Shown in pieces: positions 20,823-32,060 of a DNA stretch of 64,000 nt (positions within the stretch are counted from its first letter, which is position 1; every line of letters begins with the position of its first letter). The DNA is from Coptis chinensis (lineage: Eukaryota > Streptophyta > Magnoliopsida > Ranunculales > Ranunculaceae): contig CM027381.1 in the NCBI GenBank assembly GCA_015680905.1, forward strand, positions 55,370,501 to 55,434,500, in the 5' to 3' direction. Under the pieces are notes generated by a model, which had not been told where the DNA came from, searched no databases, and worked only from the letters and a program-made list of their open reading frames with translations. The position numbers and the translations under genes were made by a program.

Positions 20823-22221
20823 ATGATGTCGGCTCCGAGATCCGCCACTTCTTCCTCTTCCCAGTCCCGTAGCCGTGCTTCCCCACCTCTCCCCGACCAG
20901 ACCGAGGCCCCTTCAATCTCTGGGCAAGCTTTTGCCCTCCCGCCACCACCACCACGCCGCCAGTAGACCTAACCTTTGAGGCTGTTAAAGCGGCTTACGG
21001 TATACCCGCTGACGTCATCTTAGAGCATGTGCCTGACCTAACTCATTTCCCGCATCTAGTTCCCTACAGGCCGGGGTGCCTCGTGGCCACGGTAGGACAA
21101 ATTGTTGCCGGCCTACGTTTGCCCCTCACTCGTCTTGATGTCGAGGTGTGTAATCACTTTAACATCCCCCCTTGCCAAGGCATTGGCAATTTCTGGAGGG
21201 TCATGTATGCCGCGAACCACTACAACCGTTTCGAAGTACCCAAGATAACAGTTCGCGACATGACCGCTCACTTCTTCATAAAAAAGAGCACCAAGGATGT
21301 CAGCGTCGGCTATCACTCCTTTTGTGTCAGCCCTAGAAAGCGGCATTTTATTCTTCGTGGCACTTCCTCAGACAAATTGTGGCATCACTACCCTCTTTAT
21401 ATCTCAGGCAATTTCCTCTCCGCGGATCTTCCATCCGAACTGAATCTTAACCACTTGGCTTTTCTTCCTAGTGGTGAGTCTCTCTCTATATCTACACCCA
21501 TTGATGTATATCTTTTGGTTTCTCATCTGACTTGACGGCTCTCTTTTTCAGGTTGGCGCCCCGACTCAAAGTCGCGACCTTACGAACACATTTCCTCCAC
21601 CACTTTCCAGAAGATTCATGACCTGGGACCTGCTCAAGCCGTGATACTTGGGATTGACCCTGCAACCGCTACTCCCCTACTGTCCGATCCTGAATTGAAA
21701 TCCATAAGCTGGACAAGGAAGTCGCCCATTTAGAAGAGAAGACTGCGGCCGCGGACCTAGACAAGCTCAGGGCCCAGGATGAGCTTAAAGCTGCAGAGGC
21801 CGCCCACCTTGCTTACATGGACAAGGTTAATGACCGCTTGAGTAATCAGCGCGAGACCCTCCAAGAGAAGCACGCCACCGCTCTGGACTCCCTCTCTCAG
21901 AAGCATCAGGAGGAGGTATCGGCTCTCCTTAACCAACACGAGGCCGATATGGACGAGCTCCGGAACAGCTTTCGGGCCCAAGCCGAGAAGAGGGTGGCCA
22001 AGAAGGTCAAGGAGGAGTTTGACCGGCTCACCAAAGAAGGCCGTCTCCTTCCTGAAGCCCCTGTCGTTGCTCCACTATCCGAGGTCGCTGTGCCAATTCC
22101 GGACTCCACTTCTGAAGGGCAAAAGGCCGCTGCGTTGGTAGCCGGGGCGATAAATGAGGCTGCGGACGAAATCATAGCAGAAGCCGCCGAGTCCGTGATC
22201 CGCGAAAATACTGCGGCTTAA
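20823..22221 (+). pseudogene. Antisense extra ORF of element D (putative gypsy-type transposon domain plus coiled coil), spliced and frameshifted
   Basis: The frame opens MMSAPRSATSSSSQSRSRA at 20823 (Ser/Pro-rich). A frame break near 20960 follows, then FEAVKAAYGIPADVILEHVPDL and the 21029-21473 frame with RPGCLVATVGQIVAGLRLPL and NFWRVMYAANHYNRFEV, similar to the 'putative gypsy type transposon' domain found in plants. At 21474-21551 there is a 78-base intron-like segment (GTGAGTC ... TTTTTCAG). Skipping it keeps the frame into WRPDSKSRPYEHI. After another frame break near 21700 the 21817-22221 frame gives a charged coiled coil (LSQKHQEEVSALLNQHEADMDEL) and an Ala/Glu-rich tail. The role is unknown. 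It is transcribed, if at all, opposite to gag-pol. Confidence 0.68.
21474..21551 (+). other. Probable intron in the antisense ORF of element D
   Basis: Donor G/GTGAGT, acceptor TTTTTCAG/G, a T-rich 3' half and 78 bases. Skipping it removes the stop at about 21533 and keeps the frame between LAFLPS and WRPDSK. Confidence 0.6.
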
Positions 22222-22785
22222 AAATAGCTTGTTTATGCCCTGGCTAGGCTTCTTTTGATGCTACTTTGTCATACTCTTTATGATACATTTTGTTGTATTT
22301 TCACCCCCTCCAGTTGGGATGTTCATATTATGTTTTGCTTGTTTGTTTGGATTGTTTCTGTTGATACTCTTTTTCATTATATGGATCCAAAGAATAACCG
22401 CCCCTATTAGTGTATTTACCCCCATTGGTTGGGAATATTTGATTTGCTTGCCCCACGCCCAGACCAGGCCTCCGCCACTCTCTCTACCTCTGGCAAGCAC
22501 TTTGCCTGCGGCGCGCGGAAGCCTCTTCGCTTCCGTTTGCCCCTATCTCACATAGGTCCGGGGCAACTCCTGTCACCCCGGCACTGTGGGACCTTATCTT
22601 CGTGTGGCAACTCTTTTTGCCCCACTAAAGTTTGGACCTCGCCTTGGAGGGCTCACCCTCCCTTCCCTTCTTTCGAGGGGCAATGAAAACTCATGCAATA
22701 ATACTTAACTCAAAAGTGCTACAGTTTTATATATGTACAAATAGCTCATGCCATTTTCAGTTTCTCTCATTACATTTACTCGTGA
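22222..22785. other. Spacer between the antisense ORF and integrase of element D
   Basis: No gene supported. It has a T-rich stretch (22265-22390) followed by a C-rich one (22440-22680), both without recognisable protein content. It may hold the 3' ends of the two convergent transcripts. Confidence 0.5.
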
Positions 22786-22789
22786 AATT

Positions 22790-23849
22790 TTTTCAGCAAC
22801 CTTACATTCCACGGCCTATCCACCGCTGTGCCCTCCACAGTTTGTAACCTGTAGGTGCTGTTCCCCACCTCGACCACCACGTAAGGCCCTTCCCATGTCG
22901 GACCCAACTTCCCTCGGCTTGGCTTTCTTGGTTGGTGCTGGGGGTCACTCGTCAAGCACCTTGTCTCCCACCTTAAATTTCCTCACTCTCGGTTTCTTGT
23001 TATCTTTGCCTTTGCGGTGGGCGGTGATATTCTTTTCGGTTTGATGCGCTACGTGTGTCTCTCCTTTCTTTTGCTAGATTCATGTCTCTCGGCGAATGCC
23101 CCGGTTTGACCCATCCTTGGCGGATAGCGGTCCTAGTGGTTGCCGCCACCATCTCTGTTGGTATCGGCCTCTACTCCATACGCCTTGATGCAAAGGGGTC
23201 TCCTTTGGTCGAGGTTTGTGGGGTTGTCCGATAGGCCCAAAGCACCCGATTTAGTTCGTCGGCCCAGGTCCCCTTCTTGCCCTCCAGTTTCCTCTTGAGA
23301 GTGTTAAGTATGGTTTTGTTAGAGGACTCCACTTGTCCGTTTCCCTCAGGGTTGTAGGGGGCCGAGAATCCCTGTTTGATGTGATACGCTTGCAAAAAAT
23401 TCTTAACCCTTGATCCCGTGAACTGGGTTCCATTATCCGCAATGATAGAATAGGGCACCCCGAAACAGGATATGATGTTTTCCCACAAGAACTTGATCAC
23501 TTGCACCTCTTTCACCTGCTGCAATGGTACGGCTTTGATCCACTTTGTAAAATAGTCCGCCGCAGCCAATAAGAATCTTCTTTTACCGCGAGCCATAGGC
23601 AGCGGTCCCACTATGTCAAGGGCCCACATCGCGAATGGCCACGGGCTAAACACTGCTTTGTCTTGGCCCTGGCTCTGGGGGGGCCAATAACAACTGAGAA
23701 AACCTCTGACACTTCTCACATTTTTTGGCGAATTCCACGGCGTCTCTTTTCATGTGAGGCCAGAAGTAGCCTTGTGTTAGCAACCTGTGTACCGTTGTTC
23801 TGCCCGCCGAGTGGCTCCCATAATCCCCTTTGTGTAACTCACTGAGCAC
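22790..23849 (-). pseudogene. Integrase of element D
   Basis: The minus-strand frame 23849-23646 has the zinc-binding part (GGRTTVHRL-like segment, then GYFWPHMKRDAVEFAKKCEKCQRF). The frame at 23719-23171 has the catalytic core with all three acidic motifs (ALDIVGPLP, IIADNGTQFTGS and GNGQVESSNK), followed by DELNRVLWAYRTTPQTSTK. The carboxy domain continues to about 22790 in another frame (KVGDKVLDE, PTKKAKPREVG). Integrase inserts the cDNA into the genome. The catalytic residues survive, but the gene is split by frame changes near 23650-23720 and 23171. Confidence 0.88.
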
Positions 23850-24660
23850 CTCTTGAGCCGGTTTGATTTAAGCATCTTAACAACGGTCCATTGAAATTTC
23901 TCCGATATAATTCCCTCCCACCATCGTGTATCTTCGTGATGTACGTTTCCAACCTTCTTTTTTCTCGGAACAAATCCCTCACCCCCCGCCAAAACCGCTT
24001 TGATTGGCATCACCCATCCTTCGTCACCCTCCGCGGTATTCATAACTCCCAATGCTTCCTCGATACTTGGCTTGTCCAACTTCACTCGCCGAGGGTCCTT
24101 TCCTAGGACCACGGCATGGCCAGCGGCTACATATAAGCCGAGCATCTGCATGGCGATTCTCCCCCCCGGTTCAAATGTACAAAGCGGATTTGTGCGAACC
24201 GACGCCTGACTTAGCGGGACTCCCAAATATCTTGCCATCTGGGGCATCTCGCCCTTGAACCCTCCATTTGCCTCGCACACTACCAAATTGGAGTCGGAGT
24301 ATACAGTGAGTTCCTTCACCCCAGGCCTTCTGCCATTTTCATGCCGGCGATTACCGCCTCATACTCCGCTTCGTTGTTGGATGCTGCGAAACCCAATTTC
24401 ATTGTCAGCTCTAGCCTTTTGTTGTCTGGCGTGACCAATACTACACCAATTCCGCTGCCAGCATCCGTTGCTGACCCATCAGCAAACACTCTCCAACCGT
24501 TTTCGTTCGTCCCATGGGTTTAAGCTATCCAGTTCCTCTTCCTCTCTCGGTTCCAAAACCATCTCCTCCCCCATGTAGGATCCTCTGCGGGAACTCGCCA
24601 AGAACTCCACCATAATGTTCGGCCTTCTCCATTTCGGCCCTAACCTCGATATTGGATGTC
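23850..24660 (-). pseudogene. RNase H and linker of element D
   Basis: Minus-strand codons from about 24500 give DGSATDAGSGIGVVLV and LGFAASNNEAEYEAVIAGM. The 24319-23777 frame gives KELTVYSDSNLVV. The Asp, Glu and Asp expected of RNase H are all present. The rest of that frame is the linker to integrase. The piece is the archaeal-type RNase H usual for Tat elements. A frame change lies near 24319-24340. Confidence 0.8.
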
Positions 24661-25001
24661 ATACTTAACTTCAGCATCACGGCCCATTTCAACATTCTTC
24701 CCGACTTCTCTCGCTCTCAAAGCGCGCTTAAGAGGCAAGTTAAGGACCACGATCACTGCGTGGGCTTCAAAATAGGGCTTCGACTTCGTGAGCTGAAAAT
24801 ATCAAGGCGTAGGGCGCATTTCTCCACTCTTTCGTATATCGGTTTCGCATCCAACATCTTACTCGAAAGTATCTTGGCCTTTCTATCTTATCCACTACTC
24901 GAGCGAGGACCGGTGATTGCATAATCTGTGACCCCGTGTACAAATACAATTTTTCTCCCTCTTCGGTCGCGCAACAGCGGGGCGTACCCTCTAAATACCT
25001 T

Positions 25002-26088
25002 TTAAGCCCCGGAATGCTCGTTCACATTCTCGCCATCCATGTGAAATCTGTGGTGTTTCTCAATAGTGCAATGCGGTGGCCTACATTTGTCGGATGATTT
25101 CGAGATGAACCTGTTGAGAGCCGCGACCTTTCCAGCCAACCGCTGCACCTCCTTCACTGTCTTTGGTGATGGCATCTCCACCAACGATCTTATTTGCTCT
25201 GGGTTGGCCTCTATTCCTCGCTGTGTCACAATATACCCCAGAAATTTCCCTGTGGTGACTCCAAATGTGCACTTCTCGGGATTGAGTTTCAAATTGCGTG
25301 TTCACAGTATCTGAAATGTCTCCTCCAACCCTTCCAAGTGCTCCTGTTCTGACATACTCTTCTCCACCATATCATCGATGTATATCTCAATGTCTTTTCG
25401 GATCTTGCCCTCGAACATCTTCTCTCCCCTGCTGGAAGGTGGCTCCCCGCATTTTTAATCCAAATGGCATTCTAGTATAGCGGTATGTGCCCCCCTTCCA
25501 CTTCTGAAGGCAGTTTTTTTTCTGATCGAGGTCCATACATTGCCACGATTGTACCCCCATAGACGCATCCATGAATGAGAAGAAGCCGAACCCCGGCCGC
25601 CCCGTCTACCAACTCATCCACTTTCGGCGTATCGGATAAGCGTCGCCGGACACTCTAAATTACGCCCTGCGGAAGTCTACACACATCCCGGACCTTTCCA
25701 TTTTTCTTGGGGACGCGACCCGCGTTGGACAACTAGTCGTAAACTCCACCTCTCTTATTATCCCGCACCCTTTAGCCTCGTAACCTCTTTCGGATCCCTT
25801 CGCATATTTGGGTCTCATGCTTCTCATCTTAACTCTCACCGGCCCGCGTCCTCCCTCATTAATGCGGCGATGACACGCAAACTCGGATCTAACCCAAATG
25901 ACATCCTCTATCCCCCACGCAAAGACGTCTCTGTTCTTCACCAAGCATTGGACCAACCTATCCTTCCATTCTTCTGTAAGACTCGACCCTATCGATGTGA
26001 ACTTCTCCTCTTCGCCCTCTCCCAAGTTTACTAGCTCTACCTCGTCTAAAGTCTTGGGATCCTCCGCGACCTCCTCTCCCTCCTCCAC
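25002..26088 (-). pseudogene. Reverse transcriptase of element D
   Basis: The frame 26088-25660 covers the region before and at the start of RT (DVFAWGIEDV, VKMRSMRPKYAKG, then RKMERSGMCVDFRRA). The 25572-25387 frame has RYTRMPFGLKMRGATFQ. The active-site YIDD codons are at 25371-25382 (EIYIDDMVEKS). The 25292-25002 frame has MKLNPEKCTFGVTTGKFLGYIVTQRGIEANPEQI. All parts are in the expected order on the minus strand, but at least three frame breaks separate them. The catalytic YIDD is kept. Confidence 0.88.
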
Positions 26089-26106
26089 GGCCCCGCACTG
26101 TAATTG

Positions 26107-26700
26107 CTATGCCAGCCTCTTCCTAGAGCTCGTCGACTCCTCTTCTGGTCTGCGGGACATCCTTTTGATTGTATTCTGATGACTGTTCTTGGATGCCACC
26201 TGATCTCCGTGGACCTCATATGTTCCCGTTGGGGTAGGGAATCGGATAACTTGATAGTAAGTCGACGGCACCGCCCTCATCTCATGTATCCATCTCCTCC
26301 CCAGGATCGCGTTGTATTGTGAATTGGAGTCGACCACCATGAACCTTAAGAACACATCCCACGGACCCGTTATTCTTGGCAGCGAAGTTCCCCATAGGTT
26401 CTGTCACACTTTCATTGAATCCATACAAATTTGTCCGCGGAGGTCTCAGTTGCCCCGGGTTGATCCCCATCTCCTCAAGAGCTCCTCGAATAGCAAATCC
26501 ACGGCTATTTACCACGGTCTATCGGGACCCCTTTTGACCACATAATTGCCCATCGCCATTTGTAATAACCAACGCATCCTCGTGTGGCGTATCCACGCCT
26601 CGGAGGTCTGCCTTGGAGAACGTCATTTTCTCCTCCCCGCTCATTAAATCTGCTCTGTATCTCTGCCCTCTGTGGGACTCATTGACCTGCTGAATACTCG
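26107..26700 (-). pseudogene. Protease of element D, active site destroyed
   Basis: The frame at 26821-26519 reads MTFSKADLRGVDTPHEDALVI, the block before the protease. The active-site region that should read D-T/S-G-S is IDRGK followed by a TAG near 26513. The frame at 26515-26282 has GQLRPPRTNLYGFN. The frame at 26355-26107 has AILGRRWIHEMRAVPSTYYQVIRFPT, the usual carboxy end. The missing active-site Ser and the stop imply loss of function. Confidence 0.8.
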
Positions 26701-28153
26701 TTGTCCTCCTGACCTTATCCCGGTGGGCATTGTGACTCAACGCTTCTCCGCTGAAGATAACATTTATGGTTCCCAATATTCGATCCGGGTGGCGGGCAGG
26801 GCTCGATGCGGAGTTTCCCAACGAATTCCCTCAGCATCCCCTTCTCTATTAATCTCTGAACTAACCATTTCAAGGCATAACAATCATTGGTTTCGTGATT
26901 GCGCACTTGGTGATACTTGCAATATGGCTTGTTGGGCATTTTGGCCGGAATGGTTCGCGGCCCTTCATATCCTTGCACATTTTTAATCAACGGTAGTATC
27001 TCACTTAACGGTTTCGCCAACGGGACATGTTCCACCTCGCGGTATGGCTTCCGCTCCCTTTGCTCTCTCCGCGCTATCTCCCTTCCTCTTTCCGGCCTTG
27101 CCTTGAGGATCGCGGTACCTCTCCCCGCCTCGGCCACTTCCCTCGGTCTTTCTGCGTTCACCCCCTTTCTCTACCGCCGATAATGTCTTGGCTCCTTTCT
27201 TCGACTCCTTCTGCATGGTGTCTTCATATCTTATATACTTCTCTACCCGCGGATATAACTCGTGCAATGTTGCTATCTCGTTCTTCGCCACGGACTGATG
27301 AACTGCCGTTCCAGGTCGAAGCCCCCTTTCGAATGCTATTACCGCTGTCCTCTCATCCAAATTCTCTACCTTTAGGGTCTCTGCCTTGAAGCGACATAGG
27401 TACTCTCTGACCGATTCAACGGATCTCTGTCTAACGTTAAATAGGGTCGCGATGTCCACAACCCTCCTCTTATGATGTATAAAGTGGTCAACAAACGCCT
27501 GCTCTAACTCTTGGAAATTGTTTATGCTCTTCGAAGGCAACCGATAGTACCAGTCGGAAGCCCCACCCTTAAGACTGGCCGGGAACATCATGCACCGTAG
27601 ACCATCATACCTCGCCTCTTGCCAAAGAGGCATCTACTGTCTAAAATGATGGATGTGATCTACTGGGTCACCCGTTCCATCATATCTCTCGAATCTCGAC
27701 TGATTAAAGCGCTTTGGTACCTCCGAAGTCCATATCGCATCTACAAGCGGGTTGCGGTTCAGCCCCGCCACCACTTGACTGGCCACGCCCGTTTGGACCC
27801 TTGTTTGTTGAAGATTCGCCACTCGGTCACTGTTAATCATTTGTTGTACTTGTTCAACCGTTAACCCGGTCACCGGATTATCCACTAGGGTCGGTCCTTG
27901 TTCCTCTTCGATCCCTCGCCTTTTCATTCTCGCTTCCTCCCCTGTTTTCTTCCTCGATCTCCTCCTCCACCCTCTTCTTCTCTCGTCCGACTCCTCATTT
28001 TCCTCCCTCGCCTTTCAATCTCTTCCCCGTATAAGTCGCTTCTTCTTCTGCTCTTCCCTCCTCTCGTCCTTCCCCTTCTTCTACCACCGCTTCCGGCATC
28101 TGTTCTGGGACCCTTATCTTTCGAGGCCTACCCGCTGCCTTCTTTGGTGCCAT
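26701..28153 (-). pseudogene. gag of element D
   Basis: The start codon is at 28153 on the minus strand (MAPKKAAGRPRKIRVPEQ), 34 bases inside the 5' LTR. A frame break lies near 27940-28010. The frame at 27927-27634 contains PKRFNQSRFERYDGTGDPVDHIHHFRQ and is separated by a single in-frame TAG from the frame at 27633-27001 (FPASLKGGASDWYYRL, FVDHFIHHKRR), the core retrotransposon gag domain. A zinc-knuckle-like C-H-H-C (YCKYHQVRNHETNDC) follows near 26890 in the frame 27161-26715. Gag would form the particle and bind RNA. Confidence 0.88.
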
Positions 28154-28160
28154 TTCTATT

Positions 28161-28186
28161 TCGTTTTCCCCACAGACGGTGCCAAA
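28161..28186 (-). other. Primer-binding site region of element D
   Basis: The minus strand directly after the LTR reads TTTGGCACCGTCTGTGGGGA. Many Tat-type elements have TTTGGCGCCGTCTGTGGGGA-like sequence here. I do not assign the tRNA. Confidence 0.65.
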
Positions 28187-28543
28187 TGTTACAACCTTAA
28201 TTCTCTTACGAGCATTATTCCCTAGCCCTTAAGCACTATTCTCCTTCTCAGCCCTCTCACTCTGCTTTCCTCTCCTAGGTCTCCTCCTTTCTTAGGTTAA
28301 TGGATCCGCCCCCCTCTTTTTCTCTCCCCCACTATTACTCTTTATACCTTTCTTTTCATCCATCATGACCCTCCACCTGTCCCTCCATCTCGCGGTCCTC
28401 TTAGCTCCATGTGTAGGGTTTCCGTACGCATGACCACCACCATCGCTTTGTCACGATCCGATCCGGTGGATCGCGGACTTATGTGCTATGCTGACCCGGC
28501 CCATCTCACCATTGATATCCCGGTGCTACATCCTGCCACTACA
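28187..28543 (-). repeat. 5' LTR of element D
   Basis: It is 357 bases with TG...CA ends (minus strand TGTAGTGGCAGG ... GGTTGTAACA), followed on the right by the target duplication ACAAT. Confidence 0.92.
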
Positions 28544-28548
28544 ACAAT

Positions 28549-28990
28549 TACTTAGCAACACATACATTGCTATATGTATTGCACATGCATGTTGGTGGCC
28601 GCATCATTGAATATGAAGTACTATCTTGTAAATATCCTACTGATGTGGTACATGATACTTCTGATGGCATTGTCTGATATTAAAGCATTTAATGAGTGTT
28701 TCTCTTGGGACGTTGTGGGTGAAAATTATGATGTTGTGTCGAACTAGGGCTCCAAAGCTGAAACCCTAAAATCAATGATGTTCTAGATTGCTTCACTGGA
28801 TTCACATAACCTACATTAGTGTTGATCAGATTAATCATATTTCCTTGTTCACTCCATCATTTATCCTATTCTTCACATTCTTTTGTCGTTTAAGTCAAAT
28901 CATATTCTCGTGCATTTATTGTTTAGGTATGCATTATTTGATTGTAATGGGGTAAGGCTCATTACGTCCCCACCCTAGTCTTTATCCTAT
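28549..28990. other. CACTA interior between elements D and B
   Basis: No gene can be identified. The sequence is AT-rich and looks like intron. It continues the intron interrupted by D. Confidence 0.45.
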
Positions 28991-29245
28991 AATTTTCTTA
29001 ATAAACTGGTAGGGGTCTGCGTAACCCCACTCCCCACTGGAGGTTTTTTTAAAAAAAATAATAAAAAGATAAAGAATCCATGTTGTTTACCCAGAATTAG
29101 TTTTGGCATAGAATCTTCTAACTTCTAAGGTAGAGGCGACATCACTAACCATATAGCTCTACTAAAAAAGGTGACTATTAAGTAGTATTATTTTTCATAT
29201 AGTCTTCGCTAGCTTCTAAATTTGTGCATGAGTAAATATGGTAGG
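28991..29245. repeat. Left copy of the long direct repeat flanking element B
   Basis: This 255-base segment (AATTTTCTTAATAAACTGG ... AATATGGTAGG) recurs at 38427-38686 with about 5 percent differences plus a longer A-run. Element B's 5' LTR starts immediately after it. Confidence 0.92.
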
Positions 29246-30732
29246 TGATAAGAGCCCAAAACTGTAGTTTTAACCCTTTAACAATATCACTTTTGGCTAA
29301 TTATGATAGTTAATACTATTATCGTGTTCTTATGTATTTCAGGCATTGGAGTCGAATATGTGCATAAATACGCCCCTTTTGCGAAATAAAGGAGCAAGGG
29401 TTGGTTGCCAAGAAGTTCTATGATAAAAGGTCAAGATTCAAGGAGAAAAAACCTTTTTAAACCCCGGTCAAAGCTGAAAAGTCAAAGTTAACGCGGGTAG
29501 AAATAATGCACAAAAGTCAGCAGAACTTCCGAAGGCCATATCTTTGGACTCAGACCTCAGAATTGGGCCTACCTTACGTCAAAATGACTGGCTCAAAAAG
29601 ATATTTCCAATGGTCCAAGCCTTGACCCAATCAGAGGAGCAGAAGTGGACGAAAAGGCTATTGAAGTCATTTCCAGCTGAAAACCCCTTTGTGGACTGAA
29701 GTAATGAGGTTTTGGGGTCGATTTTTCGGCCCAAAACATGGCTTCTCAGCCCATGCACGAATTTGTGGATCTTGTCTCCTCCATATCAAGAGACAAAAGC
29801 TTAGCTCTTAAGTTACTTAGTTTTTTAATTAGCTTTACTTAGTCTAGATCTAATAGTTAGTTTTAGATCTAGTTAATTAGCATCAAATTAGTGTCTAGAA
29901 CAATATTTAGTCTTAGAATCAATAATTAGTTTGTATTTCAAGTTTTAGTTTCTAATTCAATATTGAATTCATAGATTTAGTTTGTCTTAAATTTATAATT
30001 AGTTATACATAATCTTAATTCTACATTAGTTGTAATTTCAGTTTTAATTCATGTTGATTCTTAGACTATTTGTTCTATTCGTTTAATCAAGTTTATTTCA
30101 AATTTATTTTAATCAAGTTTAGTTTAATTTAATTATGTCTTCCTATTATTGTTTATTGTCAATGAATCCAATGAAACTAGGCTAAAAACTCCATTAGAGG
30201 AGGTTAAAGAAGTCATGTGAGGATGATTGCTTGTTAGAATAGTTGTTATTTATAATAGAATTTCAAGTTCATTATTATGAGTGTTTAGATATAAACCTCA
30301 TAATGATGAACTAGAGTTTAGAGCCACCATCAAAGAGATTTGTGGTGGAGCTAAACTCTCATGCTAGTGGAACCTTGATTCGAGAGGACTTGGTATTCAC
30401 TAGGGATCAATATTCGATTCGATGACTAACTAATAGCCAACCGAATTGCATGGTGGAATTTCCTCTCTCTAATTATTCTTCTCATCATTATAAACACTAT
30501 TTTAGCTTCTTAAAATTACTGTTTTCATATTATTATAATTACTCTCATAATTGTTCATTTTGTTTGATTAGTTGAATTCTATTTATGTCTTGATTAGTTT
30601 ATGAGTAGAACGAATCCGTACTCTTTATATATTGCATAATGAATTGAGAGTATGAATATTGATTAAGCACTTATTTAGTTAATTGATTATTTGTGTTTAC
30701 GCATAGATAGTTACTTAACTTTTGTACTATCA
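29246..30732 (+). repeat. 5' LTR of element B
   Basis: It is 1,487 bases, TGATAAGAGCCC ... TACTATCA. A middle tract (29674-30463) is about 97 percent identical to the 3' LTR, while the first 430 bases are only about 88-89 percent alike and the last 270 are much more diverged. Confidence 0.9.
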
Positions 30733-30734
30733 AA

Positions 30735-30748
30735 TGGCGCCGCTGCCA
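30735..30748 (+). other. Primer-binding site of element B
   Basis: TGGCGCCGCTGCCA lies two bases after the LTR, the same as in element A. It is close to the tRNA-Asp complement TGGCGCCGTTGCCG. Confidence 0.75.
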
Positions 30749-32060
30749 TCCTAATCTCGTTCAAGACAAGAATTCAATTGCTTGAATCCAAAGGGCAATC
30801 CTCCATTCTCTACCCACCCACCCTTTTCATTTTTCATTATTTTTTTCTCATATTTTAATTATTGTTCACTATTTTAAGCACAGGGGCGCATGCCTTCCAT
30901 TTTGCTTTGTTCATAGCGCGCCCGCCCTCCCTTTTGTATGCGGAATCACAGTGAAGAATACTGCGGTAAAGATATTTTTAAATTTTCGAAAATTCTGAAA
31001 ATTTTCAGGTATAATATTTAAGGTGTTATTGATTTATTGGAATATTTTCAGAATTTTCTTAATTGTTTTACCTTGTGAACAAATACGATCTTTACAGTGC
31101 TGCATTTCAGTTTTCAAACCATAAGTTCTTGAAAAACAGACGAGTAAGATTACTTAGGCACTTCCAAAAATTCTAAACATTTTACAGGAGTATCAATCCT
31201 AAGTCAGGAGTTTTCAGTAAAAATATGACGAGTTTTTTATTTGTTTTGACCTCCTAACTAGTAGAGTGTTTCCAGTGTGTTTCTGCAGTTTTGCAAACAC
31301 TTAATTTCTAGAACAACAGCCAATAAGGAGGGTTTGTAGAACTCCAATTGCTCTAAAAGTCTTACAAGAATACCCATGATCTGTCAGAAGTCACCAGTAA
31401 AATTCTGGCAATTTTTGTCTCTGTTTTGATTTGTTAACCATTCAGTTGTTTGTATTGTGTCCGAAAACTATTTCACAAACTTTAAAGGGCAGTAGAAGGA
31501 CATTCATAGCTCCGATTGATCTGAAATTGTACAAGCTACTTGATAGACATCTTAGCAAACTACTGTAAAAATTTCAAATTTTTTGGAGCGCGCCCTATGT
31601 TCAACCGCCTGGACATTGTGTCAAGCACGAGCGCGACCCGCACCCTAGATAACCTATTTCCAAGCGCGCCCCGCGCTCAACCGCCTGGACATTGTGTCAA
31701 GCAAGAGCGCGACTCGCACCCTACCATAGCAAATTATGAGCGCACCTAGCGCTGAAGCACCTGGAACTTGAGTTAGACAGGAGTGCGACCCGTGCCCTCT
31801 TTTGGAGCAGCCCGATTTTCACAGGTCAGTCCAAATTTTCATTTCTTCAAGTTATTCAGTGTTTCTAACATCATACAAACACTGAGATCACGTATACAAG
31901 ATGCTATTCAAACACGTAGCAAAGAGGCATTCAGGTACTCCTTCTTCCACTCCTCGCCTCTTCTGTCAGATGAGTTTTAATTCTAGTATAATCAGGCTTG
32001 TTTTTCGTAGACATAAATACCACACGCCTATCTAGAATTTCACACACTACACCTGCATCA
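30749..32060 (+). other. Leader of element B
   Basis: No gene. It is a 1.3-kb noncoding leader with a GC-richer tandem repeat block at about 31580-31800. Confidence 0.65.
31580..31800 (+). repeat. Tandem repeats in the leader of element B
   Basis: There are three imperfect units of about 70-85 bases. The first two share CAACCGCCTGGACATTGTG, TCAAGCA and GAGCGCGAC..CGCACCCTA. The third is more diverged (GCACCTGGAACTTGAG, GAGTGCGACCCGTGCCCT). Units carry GCGCGC-type short palindromes in otherwise AT-rich DNA. Confidence 0.75.

Larger units (their letters stand above)
19928..28543 (-). mobile_element. Element D: Tat-type Ty3/gypsy retrotransposon with antisense extra ORF
   Basis: Two LTRs (19928-20278 and 28187-28543) are flanked by the target duplication ACAAT at 19923-19927 and 28544-28548. 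On the minus strand the order is 5' LTR, primer-binding site, gag, protease, RT, RNase H, integrase, an ORF in the opposite direction, polypurine tract and 3' LTR. The short GC-rich LTRs and the antisense 3' ORF are seen in Tat-lineage elements. It inserted into an intron of the captured gamma-tubulin complex gene piece inside the CACTA transposon. Stops and frameshifts disable gag, protease and RT, although the LTRs are roughly 97 percent alike by eye. Confidence 0.92.

Noticed and set aside
22261..22686. Short ORFs on both strands between the antisense ORF and integrase of element D
   Set aside because: Skewed T- and C-rich sequence, no homology, and overlapping shadows.
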